This document shows positions 1-6,020 of a stretch of 6,111 nt of DNA, piece by piece (positions within the stretch are counted from its first letter, which is position 1; every line of letters begins with the position of its first letter). Source of the DNA: Govanella sp037189785. GTDB taxonomy: Bacteria; Pseudomonadota; Alphaproteobacteria; Sphingomonadales; Govanellaceae. A program made the translations under genes and the position numbers. The stretch is taken from contig JBBCIP010000259.1 in NCBI GenBank assembly GCA_037189785.1, positions 1-6,111 on the forward strand. Reading direction: 5' to 3'. The notes under the pieces are model-generated. The model had not been told where the DNA came from and did no database searches. It was given only the letters and a program-made list of their open reading frames with translations.

Positions 1-230
1 AAATGCCCAAAAACTGGTCAAAAAACGGCTGCACCCTACGCCTCTCTGCTATGGGTTTCAAGCAACATTCCATCGCCCATGTCATAACTTTTCAGCATAG
101 GAGACCGTGCCCCGCCAACATGTGATGATCCGAGCCGTAGAAGAAAGACCATCTGGTTGATAGTAAATATGTTTTTAGAAAATCGCCGTACATTCCGAAC
201 CACGCCGCCATCCGCTGCGTCGTCGAAGCC

Positions 231-252
231 GGCCCTAAGCTGGCCCTAAGCC
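231..252. repeat. 11-bp tandem direct repeat, two copies
   Basis: The unit GGCCCTAAGC(T/C) occurs at 231-241 and again at 242-252, differing only in the last base. The first copy also takes part in a short hairpin: GCCGGC (228-233) and GCTGGC (239-244) can pair with one G-U wobble around a 5-base loop, CCTAA. There is no T-run, so it does not look like an intrinsic terminator. It lies just upstream of the candidate promoter of the next gene. Function unknown; it may be simple slippage duplication. Confidence 0.6.
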
Positions 253-255
253 GGA

Positions 256-284
256 TTGTCAGTGTCCTAGCATTTCACTAAGCT
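256..284 (+). promoter_or_regulatory. Candidate sigma70-type promoter for the secreted protein gene
   Basis: TTGTCA (256-261, five of six matches to TTGACA) and TAAGCT (279-284, a weak -10 with three matches) are separated by 17 bases. The expected transcription start is near 290, about 30 nt before the ATG at 322. The spacer contains AGTGTCC-like sequence also found in the antiporter promoter at the other end of the window. The -10 is poor, so this is tentative. Confidence 0.3.
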
Positions 285-321
285 TGAAAAGATCGGGCAA
301 TAAAACGGGGGAGAGTTTTGT

Positions 322-1047
322 ATGTGGCGCCATGTGACGGCTGCGCTGGTTATTTCTTTGTTCAGTATAAAGGCCTGGGCCAATAACGCGGAGGAGATCA
401 TCGTCACCGCCCAGACACGCGCTTATTATGCCGCGGATGATATGGACGACGACGCCCCCCGCATTCCGGCCATTACCTTGCGGCGAACGGCTGATTTCGT
501 CATTCGCACCGTGCAAGTGGTATCCGACACCCGCGACAAAGCCAAACGAAGCGAAGAAATCTATCAAACCCTGAAAAATACGATCGAGCTTGCCGACCAA
601 GGCCGATCCATATCGATTGCCATCGGCGACACAGTGGTCGAGGCGCTCGATCTGAAAAATTACAAAAAAGCCGTGCTGAAGGCCATGTACAACAAAACAG
701 ACACGGACTTTGTCAGTATTCTTTTGAAAACACCGCTGCAAACCAGCCATCAAGACGCAAAAACCGTTTTGGATGACTTTGATAATTTTATCAAAAAAGT
801 AAAAGTCAGTGGCCGTGCCGAGCTTATCCCTGTGGGCGACATGGCGCTCAGCGTCGTCAATCCCGAACAATATCGCTACGAGATCATCAAATTGATCGCC
901 GCCGACGCGGAAAAAACCACCGCCTTCATGGGCACCGGTTACGCTGTCGAAATCGATGGTATAAGTCAGCCTGTCCGGTGGGCACTGTCGGGATTGACCG
1001 AGCTTCAGCTTTATATCCCCTATTCTTTACGCGTTGTTCCACGCTAG
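322..1047 (+). CDS. Secreted/periplasmic protein of unknown function with TonB-box-like N-terminus
   Basis: A 241-residue protein that I cannot assign to a characterised family. Residues 1-20 look like a Sec signal peptide: MWRH, a hydrophobic core AALVISLFS, and AWA followed by Asn21 as a likely signal peptidase I site. The mature protein starts NNAEEIIVTAQ. The EEIIVTAQ segment (24-31) strongly resembles the TonB box found at the mature N-terminus of TonB-dependent outer-membrane receptors, but the protein is far too short for a receptor barrel and has no plug domain. The remainder is a soluble alpha/beta-looking sequence with alternating beta (AITLRRTADFVIRTVQVVSD, 50-69) and basic helical stretches (70-90). 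A conserved-looking block VVNPEQYRYEIIKLIAAD spans 178-195, and the C-terminus is YIPYSLRVVPR. The pattern vaguely recalls SIMPL-type periplasmic proteins, but I cannot confirm that. The start is well supported by a strong ribosome-binding site, GGGGGAGAG at 307-315. The stop is TAG at 1045-1047. It is co-directional with the next gene but separated by 108 bases, so operon membership is uncertain. Confidence 0.8.
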   Translation: MWRHVTAALVISLFSIKAWANNAEEIIVTAQTRAYYAADDMDDDAPRIPAITLRRTADFVIRTVQVVSDTRDKAKRSEEIYQTLKNTIELADQGRSISIAIGDTVVEALDLKNYKKAVLKAMYNKTDTDFVSILLKTPLQTSHQDAKTVLDDFDNFIKKVKVSGRAELIPVGDMALSVVNPEQYRYEIIKLIAADAEKTTAFMGTGYAVEIDGISQPVRWALSGLTELQLYIPYSLRVVPR

Positions 1048-1155
1048 ACGATCGCGGTTGAGATCGAAGCCCGAGACAGTGCGGAGAGCGCGGGTCGCTT
1101 GAAAGTTTTGATTACGATCAGCGACCATTGAGCGCCAAAGCGTTATTCTGACCGC

Positions 1156-1752
1156 ATGTCAAACAGTAATCAGCGTCATATTCTGATCATTCAAGGCCAC
1201 CCCGACGATAACGGCGGCCATTTTTGTCATGCCATCGCCGACCAATACGCCAAAGCGGCTGAAGACGCCGGCCATGCCGTCAGAATCATCGATATCGCTC
1301 AATTGGATTTTCCAATACTGCGCTCGCAGACAGATTTCCAACATTCTGCACCACCTGCGGCGCTTCATGCCGCCCAGGACGCGATTCGGTGGGCCGATCA
1401 TTTGGTCATCATCTTTCCGTTGTGGCTCGGCACCATGCCCGCCCTTTTGAAGGCGTTTTGGGAACAGGCACTGCGCCCCGGCTATGCCTTCGCCTATAAC
1501 CACAATAATTTTCCGCAACGCTTGCTGCGGGGCCGGTCGGCGCGGCTGTTCATCACCATGGGCACGCCCGGCTGGGTATACCGCTGGTTCTTCCTGGCCC
1601 ATGCCATACGCGGCTTTAAACGGAACATCCTGCATTTCGTCGGCATCAAGCCGGTGCGAGAGCATTTCTTTGGGCTCGTGGAAGACGCCAGCGAAAAAAC
1701 CCGCGCCGTTTGGCTTAAAACCGTGGCCCGCCATGGTCGTAAAGGCGATTAA
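1156..1752 (+). CDS. NAD(P)H-dependent flavin oxidoreductase (flavodoxin-like fold, NQO/KefF-type)
   Basis: A 198-residue cytoplasmic protein of the Flavodoxin_2 family, which includes NQO1, MdaB and KefF. These FMN- or FAD-binding enzymes use NAD(P)H to reduce quinones and related electrophiles, usually by two electrons. ILIIQGHPDD (9-18) is beta strand 1 and the phosphate-binding loop. LVIIFPLWLGTMPALLKAFWEQ (83-104, key FPLW, MPA and LK) is the hallmark flavin-binding and dimer region. TMGTPGW (134-140) is the third flavin-contact loop, and a KPVREHFFG segment follows at 165-173. The length is normal for the family. ATG 1156 is favoured because family members begin a few residues before the first strand and the in-frame upstream stop is at 1129-1131, although I see no good Shine-Dalgarno. 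uvrB follows on the same strand after 165 bases, probably as a separate transcription unit. KefF of enterobacteria activates the KefC antiporter. A KefC-like gene is present at 4222-5946, but not adjacent, so the substrate and partner here are unknown. Confidence 0.88.
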   Translation: MSNSNQRHILIIQGHPDDNGGHFCHAIADQYAKAAEDAGHAVRIIDIAQLDFPILRSQTDFQHSAPPAALHAAQDAIRWADHLVIIFPLWLGTMPALLKAFWEQALRPGYAFAYNHNNFPQRLLRGRSARLFITMGTPGWVYRWFFLAHAIRGFKRNILHFVGIKPVREHFFGLVEDASEKTRAVWLKTVARHGRKGD

Positions 1753-1802
1753 CGCCCAATCCACCCACAAGCCCAAGCGACACTGCACATTCAATCTGCC
1801 CC

Positions 1803-1833
1803 TTTAAAACAGAACAAAAAGAGACCATATTAG
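1803..1833 (+). promoter_or_regulatory. Candidate uvrB promoter with LexA-like box
   Basis: Within the 165-base gap before uvrB, GAAC (1812-1815), seven bases, then GACC (1823-1826) matches the alphaproteobacterial LexA/SOS box GAAC-N7-GAAC with one mismatch. It lies between a possible -35, TTAAAA (1804-1809), and a possible -10, TATTAG (1828-1833), with 18-base spacing; each hexamer matches consensus at four of six positions. Repression of uvrB by LexA is well known in several bacteria, and a site between -35 and -10 would block RNA polymerase. Transcription would start near 1840, giving a leader of about 78 nt. The rest of the gap shows no clear terminator for the preceding oxidoreductase. 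The site is imperfect and unproven. Confidence 0.4.
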
Positions 1834-1917
1834 CCAAAGCCGATCAGCCATGCCGTATTTGCGACATCATGGTCGGCCGCCTGTTTTATTGTAGTCTGGT
1901 CCTAACGTCTGTGTGAT

Positions 1918-4065
1918 GTGATGCAAGCGCCCTTTGTCCCCAATCGACCCGCCCGCCCGGAAAAATCCGAAGGGGGCATTGCGTTCAAAATGGAGACCGA
2001 TTTCGCCCCATCCGGCGACCAACCGCAAGCCATCGCCGAACTGGTGGCCGGGATTCGCGACAAGGCACAGGATCAGGTGCTGCTCGGCGTCACCGGATCC
2101 GGCAAAACATTCACCATGGCCAAGGTGATCGAAAGCGTGCAGCGGCCCGCCATTGTGCTCGCCCATAATAAAACGCTGGCGGCCCAATTATACGGCGAGA
2201 TGAAAAGCTTCTTTCCCAATAACGCGGTCGAATATTTCGTCTCGTACTATGATTATTATCAACCCGAAGCCTATGTGCCGCGCACCGATACCTATATTGA
2301 AAAAGAAGCCACCATCAACGAACAAATCGATCGCATGCGCCATTCGGCAACGCGGGCTTTGCTCGAGCGGGACGATGTGATCATCGTCGCCTCCGTATCG
2401 TGTATTTACGGTATCGGATCGGTTGAAACCTATACGGCGATGACGCTTCTGCTCGAAGCCGGCAAGACTTACGATCAACGTGATTTGTTGCGCCGGTTTG
2501 TCGCCATGCAATATAAGCGCAATGATCAAGCGTTTCAGCGCGGCACGTTCAGGGTGCGCGGCGATGTCATCGAAGTGTTTCCATCGCATTACGAAGATCG
2601 CGCGTGGCGGTTATCGTTTTTTGGCGACGAATTGGAAGAAATCGTCGAATTCGATCCCTTGACCGGCGCGAAGTCCGAAGTGTTGGAAACAACGAAACTC
2701 TACGCCAACAGCCACTATGTAACGCCGCGCCCGACATTGGACCAAGCCGTCAAGCAAATCAAACGCGATCTGGTCTTGCGCTTGGCCGAGTTTCAAAAAG
2801 ACGGCAAGCTGTTGGAAGCGCAACGCTTGGAACAGCGCGTCCAATTCGATCTTGAGATGATGGAAGCGACCGGCGCTTGTGCCGGGATTGAAAACTATTC
2901 GCGCTATCTGACCGGCCGCGCGCCGGGCGAACCGCCGCCGACTTTGTTTGAGTATTTGCCCGACAACGCCATGCTGTTTGTCGACGAAAGCCATCAGACC
3001 GTGCCGCAGATCGGCGGCATGTCGCGCGGTGACTTGCAACGCAAAACCACCCTGACGGAGTTTGGTTTCCGCCTGCCCGCAGCGATCGATAACCGGCCGC
3101 TGAAGTTTGAAGAATGGGATGCCATGCGCCCGCAAAGTGTGTTCGTTTCCGCCACTCCCGGGCCGTGGGAACTGGAACGCACCAGTGGCGTATTCACCGA
3201 ACAAATCATTCGCCCGACCGGGCTAGTCGATCCGGTCTGTTCGATCCGCCCGGTGGAAACACAGGTCGATGATCTGTTGCACGAAATTCGCAAGACAACG
3301 GCCCAAGGCTATCGCGTGTTGGTCACCACGCTGACCAAACGCATGTCGGAAGACCTGACCGAATACCTCCATGAAAACGGTGTGACTGTGCGCTATCTCC
3401 ATTCCGATATCGAAACATTGGAACGGATTGAAATCATCCGCGATTTGCGGTTGGGTGTGTTCGACGTGTTGGTCGGCATCAACTTGTTGCGGGAAGGTTT
3501 GGATATTCCCGAATGCGGTTTGGTGGCAATTCTTGACGCCGACAAAGAAGGATTTTTGCGGTCGACCACGTCCCTGGTGCAAACTATCGGTCGCGCGGCA
3601 CGGAACGTCGATGGCCATGTTGTGCTTTATGCCGACACCATGACCCGGAGTCTCACGGCCGCTTTGGAAGAAACCGAACGGCGGCGCGCGATACAGCTTG
3701 CCTATAATGCCGAACATGGCATCACGCCGGAATCCGTTAAAAAGAAAATCGGCGATATCTTGGATAGCGTCAGTGAGCGCGATCACTATACCGTCGACAC
3801 CGGCGACGATGAAACGGCGCATATGGTCGGCCATAATTTACGCGCCCATATGGATTCGCTTGAGAAAGCGATGAAGGACGCCGCCGCCAATCTCGAGTTT
3901 GAAGAAGCCGCACGCTTACGCGACGAACTCCGTCGTCTGGAAGACCGCGATCTCGGCATCACATCGGCGGCCATCACCAAACAAACCCGCAAGCAACCCC
4001 ATGGCCGCTCGAAAGCCGGTCGCGGCGGTACCCGCGCCAGGAAAGGCAAAAGCGTCGGGTTTTGA
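1918..4065 (+). CDS. uvrB: UvrABC excinuclease subunit B (UvrB)
   Basis: UvrB, the damage-verifying helicase-like subunit of nucleotide excision repair. UvrA loads it at lesions, it holds the damaged strand, and it recruits UvrC for dual incision. The 715-residue sequence is complete. Walker A GVTGSGKT is at 57-64. The beta-hairpin that inserts between the strands, YYDYYQPEAYVPRTDTY, is at 110-126 with its conserved tyrosines. Motif II DESH is at 356-359 and VSATPG at 410-415. Motif V region GINLLREGLDIPE is at 520-532, and motif VI QTIGRAARN at 555-563. The UVR motif that binds UvrC, EKAMKDAAANLEFEEAARLR, is at 649-668. The N-terminus carries about 25 residues before METDFAPSGDQP, including RPEKSEGG, which is typical of alphaproteobacterial UvrB. 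The C-terminus has a basic Arg/Lys/Gly-rich tail (690-712). GTG 1918 and ATG 1921 are adjacent in-frame starts, the in-frame upstream stop is TAA at 1903-1905, and no Shine-Dalgarno is visible. ATG 1990 is a less likely alternative preceded by AGGGGG at 1971-1976. A LexA-like box lies about 90-105 bases upstream. The gene is convergent with the antiporter. Confidence 0.98.
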   Translation: MMQAPFVPNRPARPEKSEGGIAFKMETDFAPSGDQPQAIAELVAGIRDKAQDQVLLGVTGSGKTFTMAKVIESVQRPAIVLAHNKTLAAQLYGEMKSFFPNNAVEYFVSYYDYYQPEAYVPRTDTYIEKEATINEQIDRMRHSATRALLERDDVIIVASVSCIYGIGSVETYTAMTLLLEAGKTYDQRDLLRRFVAMQYKRNDQAFQRGTFRVRGDVIEVFPSHYEDRAWRLSFFGDELEEIVEFDPLTGAKSEVLETTKLYANSHYVTPRPTLDQAVKQIKRDLVLRLAEFQKDGKLLEAQRLEQRVQFDLEMMEATGACAGIENYSRYLTGRAPGEPPPTLFEYLPDNAMLFVDESHQTVPQIGGMSRGDLQRKTTLTEFGFRLPAAIDNRPLKFEEWDAMRPQSVFVSATPGPWELERTSGVFTEQIIRPTGLVDPVCSIRPVETQVDDLLHEIRKTTAQGYRVLVTTLTKRMSEDLTEYLHENGVTVRYLHSDIETLERIEIIRDLRLGVFDVLVGINLLREGLDIPECGLVAILDADKEGFLRSTTSLVQTIGRAARNVDGHVVLYADTMTRSLTAALEETERRRAIQLAYNAEHGITPESVKKKIGDILDSVSERDHYTVDTGDDETAHMVGHNLRAHMDSLEKAMKDAAANLEFEEAARLRDELRRLEDRDLGITSAAITKQTRKQPHGRSKAGRGGTRARKGKSVGF

Positions 4066-4088
4066 GAAACACCACACTCTAACACGCC

Positions 4089-4171
4089 ACCGTCATTGCC
4101 GGGCTTGCCCCGGCAATCCATATCACCTCCGAAAGAGCATGGATCACCGGGTCAAGCCCGGTCATGACGGT
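4089..4171. repeat. Paired palindromic repeat between convergent genes; probable bidirectional terminator
   Basis: Two 33-base arms (4089-4121 and 4139-4171) are inverted copies of each other, matching at 28 of 33 positions, and flank a 17-base loop. Each arm is also palindromic by itself. In the left arm ATTGCCGGG (4095-4103) pairs perfectly with CCCGGCAAT (4109-4117) around CTTGC. In the right arm ACCGGG (4146-4151) pairs with CCCGGT (4157-4162) around TCAAG. This is the REP-like sequence dispersed through many alphaproteobacterial genomes, which produces spurious peptides such as MDHRVKPGHDG when translated. It begins 23 bases after the uvrB stop and ends 50 bases before the antiporter stop. 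Either the whole element or the single arms could form GC-rich hairpins that end transcription or protect both 3' ends. There is no T-run, so termination is inferred from structure and position only. Confidence 0.8.
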
Positions 4172-4221
4172 ATAAGACTACGGCAAATGATCATTGACAT
4201 CCGCAACGGCAGAACACGCCA

Positions 4222-5946
4222 TCACTGCACAGCATCACGTCTTTTTGCAATGGCGGCGTAATCATCTTCGCGCATTTCCGCAATAACCGCATTGACCGCG
4301 GCCTCGGGGACACCGACAGCTTCCAGCACCCGGCCGCCAAGCTGCAAGCTGCCCTCCATGATTTCCGGCACGGCCTTGGTCGCGCCCAATTTTTCAAGTG
4401 TCTGTGCATGGCGCAGATCATGGGCCCGGGCCAGGATCACCATATTCGGCGCAAGGTGTTTGACCGCGGCTACCGTATCCGCCGCACCAGATGATTGATT
4501 GATCGTCACCACCACAATGGCGGCGCGATCGATCCCCGCCGTTTCTAAAATATCATGACGGCTGGCATCCCCATAGAACACCGGCAAGCCGCGATCAAAC
4601 GCAGCGGCAACATTGGTCGGATTGAGATCAAGCGCCACATAGGGAATTTTTTGTTGTTCGAGCAATTGCGCCACAGTCCAACCAACGCGGCCGTATCCGG
4701 CCAGAATCACATGCCCTTCCAAGCGCTTGCTTACCGCCGCAAGCTTTTCGACCGGCGGCACGATGTGATCCTTTTGAAGTCGCTTTTCGATCCGTTCACC
4801 AAGCATTGCCAACACCGGCGTCAAAGCAATCGACAAACCTGCGGCCACAAATAAAACATGGGCAACATCGGGCGACAAAAAGCTTTTGGCTGCCAGCCCA
4901 AAGATGACAAACGCAAACTCACCAATTTGCGCCAAGGTTAAGCCAAGCCGGATCGCTGCGCCTAAGCTTAAGCGGAACAGCGGCGCGATAACCGCCACAA
5001 CCGCCGTCTTGATGGCAATAATTGCCAGCAATACAGCGAACACCCACGGCAGGTTGTGAACAACAAAGCGTGCATCCAAATCCATGCCGACGGTGATAAA
5101 GAACAACGCCAGCATCAATCCTTTATAAGGCTCGATATCGCGTTCGATCACCTGACGATATTCAGTTTCGGCAATCAGTAAGCCGGCCAGAAATGCGCCA
5201 AGCTCCATGGATAGCCCCACCGCTTCCATGGCCGAGGCAATACCGAACAAGGTCAACAACGAAGCTGCGGTAAAAACTTCGGAACTATGGGTTGCGGCTA
5301 CCGCACGAAACAACGGGCGCAATATCAAACGCCCCAAGACAATCACAACAGCGATGGCGAGCAAGGCTTGCCCAACCGACAATACCGCCGCCAAGCCCAA
5401 GGATGGCGTGTCCTCCTGCAAAATCGTGATCAGGAACAGCAGCGGAATAACAGCCAAATCCTGGAATAGCAAAATCGCAAATGCCTTGCGGCCGATCAAG
5501 CCGGCCATGGCGCCGCGATCTTTCAATGTCTGCAACACAACAGCAGTCGATGACAGCGCCAAGGCCCCGCCAATGATCACGGCATGACTGACGGTGCGAT
5601 GGAACAGGACGGCAATCGCCGTCACCACGGCCATGGTCACCGCCATCTGCAAAAACCCAAGCCCGAACACATCGACCCGCATCGCCCGTAACCGTTCGAA
5701 CGACAGCTCAAGCCCGATCATGAACATCAAAAAGATGACACCGACATTGGCGAAAGTGTGTATGCGATCACTGTCGGTTATGACACCAAACCCCAACGGC
5801 CCGATCGCCGCACCAGCCACCAAAAAGCCGACAATGGGACTACCGCCTACCCTACTCAGCACCACAACGGCCGTTACCGCCGCAACGAGCAAGATCAAAA
5901 TGTCACGAAACAGGATGGAATGCGCAATGGCATCGGCCGGCGACAT
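4222..5946 (-). CDS. KefB/KefC-type monovalent cation:proton antiporter (CPA2 family) with RCK domain
   Basis: A 574-residue inner-membrane transporter of the CPA2 family. It resembles glutathione-gated KefB/KefC, which exchange K+ for H+ and acidify the cytoplasm during electrophile stress. Residues 12-385 form the exchanger domain with about 12-13 membrane segments. Family landmarks include GLELSFERLR (78-87), ALSSTAVVLQTL (129-140), GRKAFAILLFQDLAVIPLL (152-170) and GAFLAGLLIAETEYR (250-264). The acidic cytoplasmic loop ERDIEPYKG (268-276) corresponds to the regulatory loop of KefC, and LAQIGEFAFVIFG is at 338-350. From about 410 a TrkA-N/RCK nucleotide-binding domain follows: GYGRVG (417-422), Asp440 at the end of the second strand (consistent with NAD(H) binding), and VFYGDASRHDILETAG (456-471). 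The C-terminus after the RCK domain is short, about 45 residues, and shorter than in E. coli KefC (about 620 residues in total), with no TrkA-C domain evident. The start is fixed by an in-frame TAG only six codons upstream; the Shine-Dalgarno is weak. Ion specificity and glutathione gating cannot be read directly. Confidence 0.93.
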   Translation of the reverse strand: MSPADAIAHSILFRDILILLVAAVTAVVVLSRVGGSPIVGFLVAGAAIGPLGFGVITDSDRIHTFANVGVIFLMFMIGLELSFERLRAMRVDVFGLGFLQMAVTMAVVTAIAVLFHRTVSHAVIIGGALALSSTAVVLQTLKDRGAMAGLIGRKAFAILLFQDLAVIPLLFLITILQEDTPSLGLAAVLSVGQALLAIAVVIVLGRLILRPLFRAVAATHSSEVFTAASLLTLFGIASAMEAVGLSMELGAFLAGLLIAETEYRQVIERDIEPYKGLMLALFFITVGMDLDARFVVHNLPWVFAVLLAIIAIKTAVVAVIAPLFRLSLGAAIRLGLTLAQIGEFAFVIFGLAAKSFLSPDVAHVLFVAAGLSIALTPVLAMLGERIEKRLQKDHIVPPVEKLAAVSKRLEGHVILAGYGRVGWTVAQLLEQQKIPYVALDLNPTNVAAAFDRGLPVFYGDASRHDILETAGIDRAAIVVVTINQSSGAADTVAAVKHLAPNMVILARAHDLRHAQTLEKLGATKAVPEIMEGSLQLGGRVLEAVGVPEAAVNAVIAEMREDDYAAIAKRRDAVQ

Positions 5947-5986
5947 GAAAGTCCAGTCTATCTATATATTACCAAATCACTGCCCA

Positions 5987-6015
5987 TTTATAGTGTCCTG
6001 GACATATAGTGTCCT
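5987..6015 (-). promoter_or_regulatory. Candidate promoter of the antiporter gene
   Basis: On the minus strand, AGGACA (6015-6010, four of six matches to TTGACA) and TATAAA (5992-5987, five of six matches to TATAAT) are separated by 17 bases. Transcription would start near 5980, leaving a leader of about 33 nt before the ATG at 5946. Both elements are built partly from the tandem repeat described separately: one palindrome overlaps the -35 and the other fills the spacer. Confidence 0.45.
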
Positions 6016-6020
6016 GGACA
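5989..6020. repeat. Tandem 16-bp repeat carrying two TGTCCTGGACA palindromes (putative operator)
   Basis: TATAGTGTCCTGGACA occurs twice with no mismatch and no gap, at 5989-6004 and 6005-6020. Each copy contains the odd-centred perfect palindrome TGTCC-T-GGACA, at 5994-6004 and 6010-6020, with centres 16 bases apart (about one and a half helical turns). This is the arrangement expected for a dimeric transcription factor binding at two sites, and the position over the -35 and spacer of the antiporter promoter suggests a repressor. I do not recognise the motif as that of a specific regulator. A recent slippage duplication or a mobile-element end is the alternative. The remaining 91 bases to the window end hold no supportable gene. 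Confidence 0.65.

Larger units (their letters stand above)
1..321. other. Intergenic region without a convincing gene
   Basis: No reading frame here has the length, start signal or recognisable motifs of a gene. The plus strand has short open stretches running from the window edge to stops at 85-87, near 98 and at 123-125. One of these could be the tail of a gene that begins outside the window, but none reads like a known C-terminus. The minus strand is open from about 245 to a stop at 36-38, with an internal ATG at 150-152, and I do not recognise that peptide either. The part nearest the next gene holds an 11-bp tandem repeat and a candidate promoter, listed separately. Confidence 0.5.

Noticed and set aside
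36..245. Minus-strand open stretch (about 70 codons, ATG at 152) with a fairly protein-like translation
   Set aside because: It is short, lacks a ribosome-binding site, and all three plus-strand frames are also open for part of this interval. I recognise no family. It could be a gene remnant, but the sequence alone does not show it.
259..870. Antisense 203-codon open frame opposite the secreted protein gene
   Set aside because: The plus-strand gene has a strong ribosome-binding site and a signal peptide; the antisense product is rich in Gly/His/Phe without domain features and has no start signal.
1048..1131. In-frame open extension of 27 codons after the TAG stop of the secreted protein, suggesting readthrough or a nonsense mutation
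   Set aside because: YIPYSLRVVPR looks like a natural C-terminus, and 27 stop-free codons are expected fairly often by chance at this base composition.
1159..1794. Long antisense open frame opposite the oxidoreductase gene
   Set aside because: It is a shadow of a well-supported flavodoxin-fold gene; the antisense translation has no recognisable motifs.
4186..4195. Perfect 10-bp palindrome AATGATCATT between the repeat and the antiporter stop
   Set aside because: It is short and AT-rich, lies at a 3' end, and is easily explained by chance.
3899..4261. Plus-strand open frame extending from inside uvrB across the palindromic repeat
   Set aside because: It contains MDHRVKPGHDG, the well-known spurious translation of this repeat, and overlaps uvrB out of frame.
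5989..6020. Tandem repeat as the start of a CRISPR array or an insertion-sequence end
   Set aside because: The two units abut with no spacer, so it is not CRISPR. No transposase or matching inverted end is visible in the window, so a mobile-element end remains unsupported.
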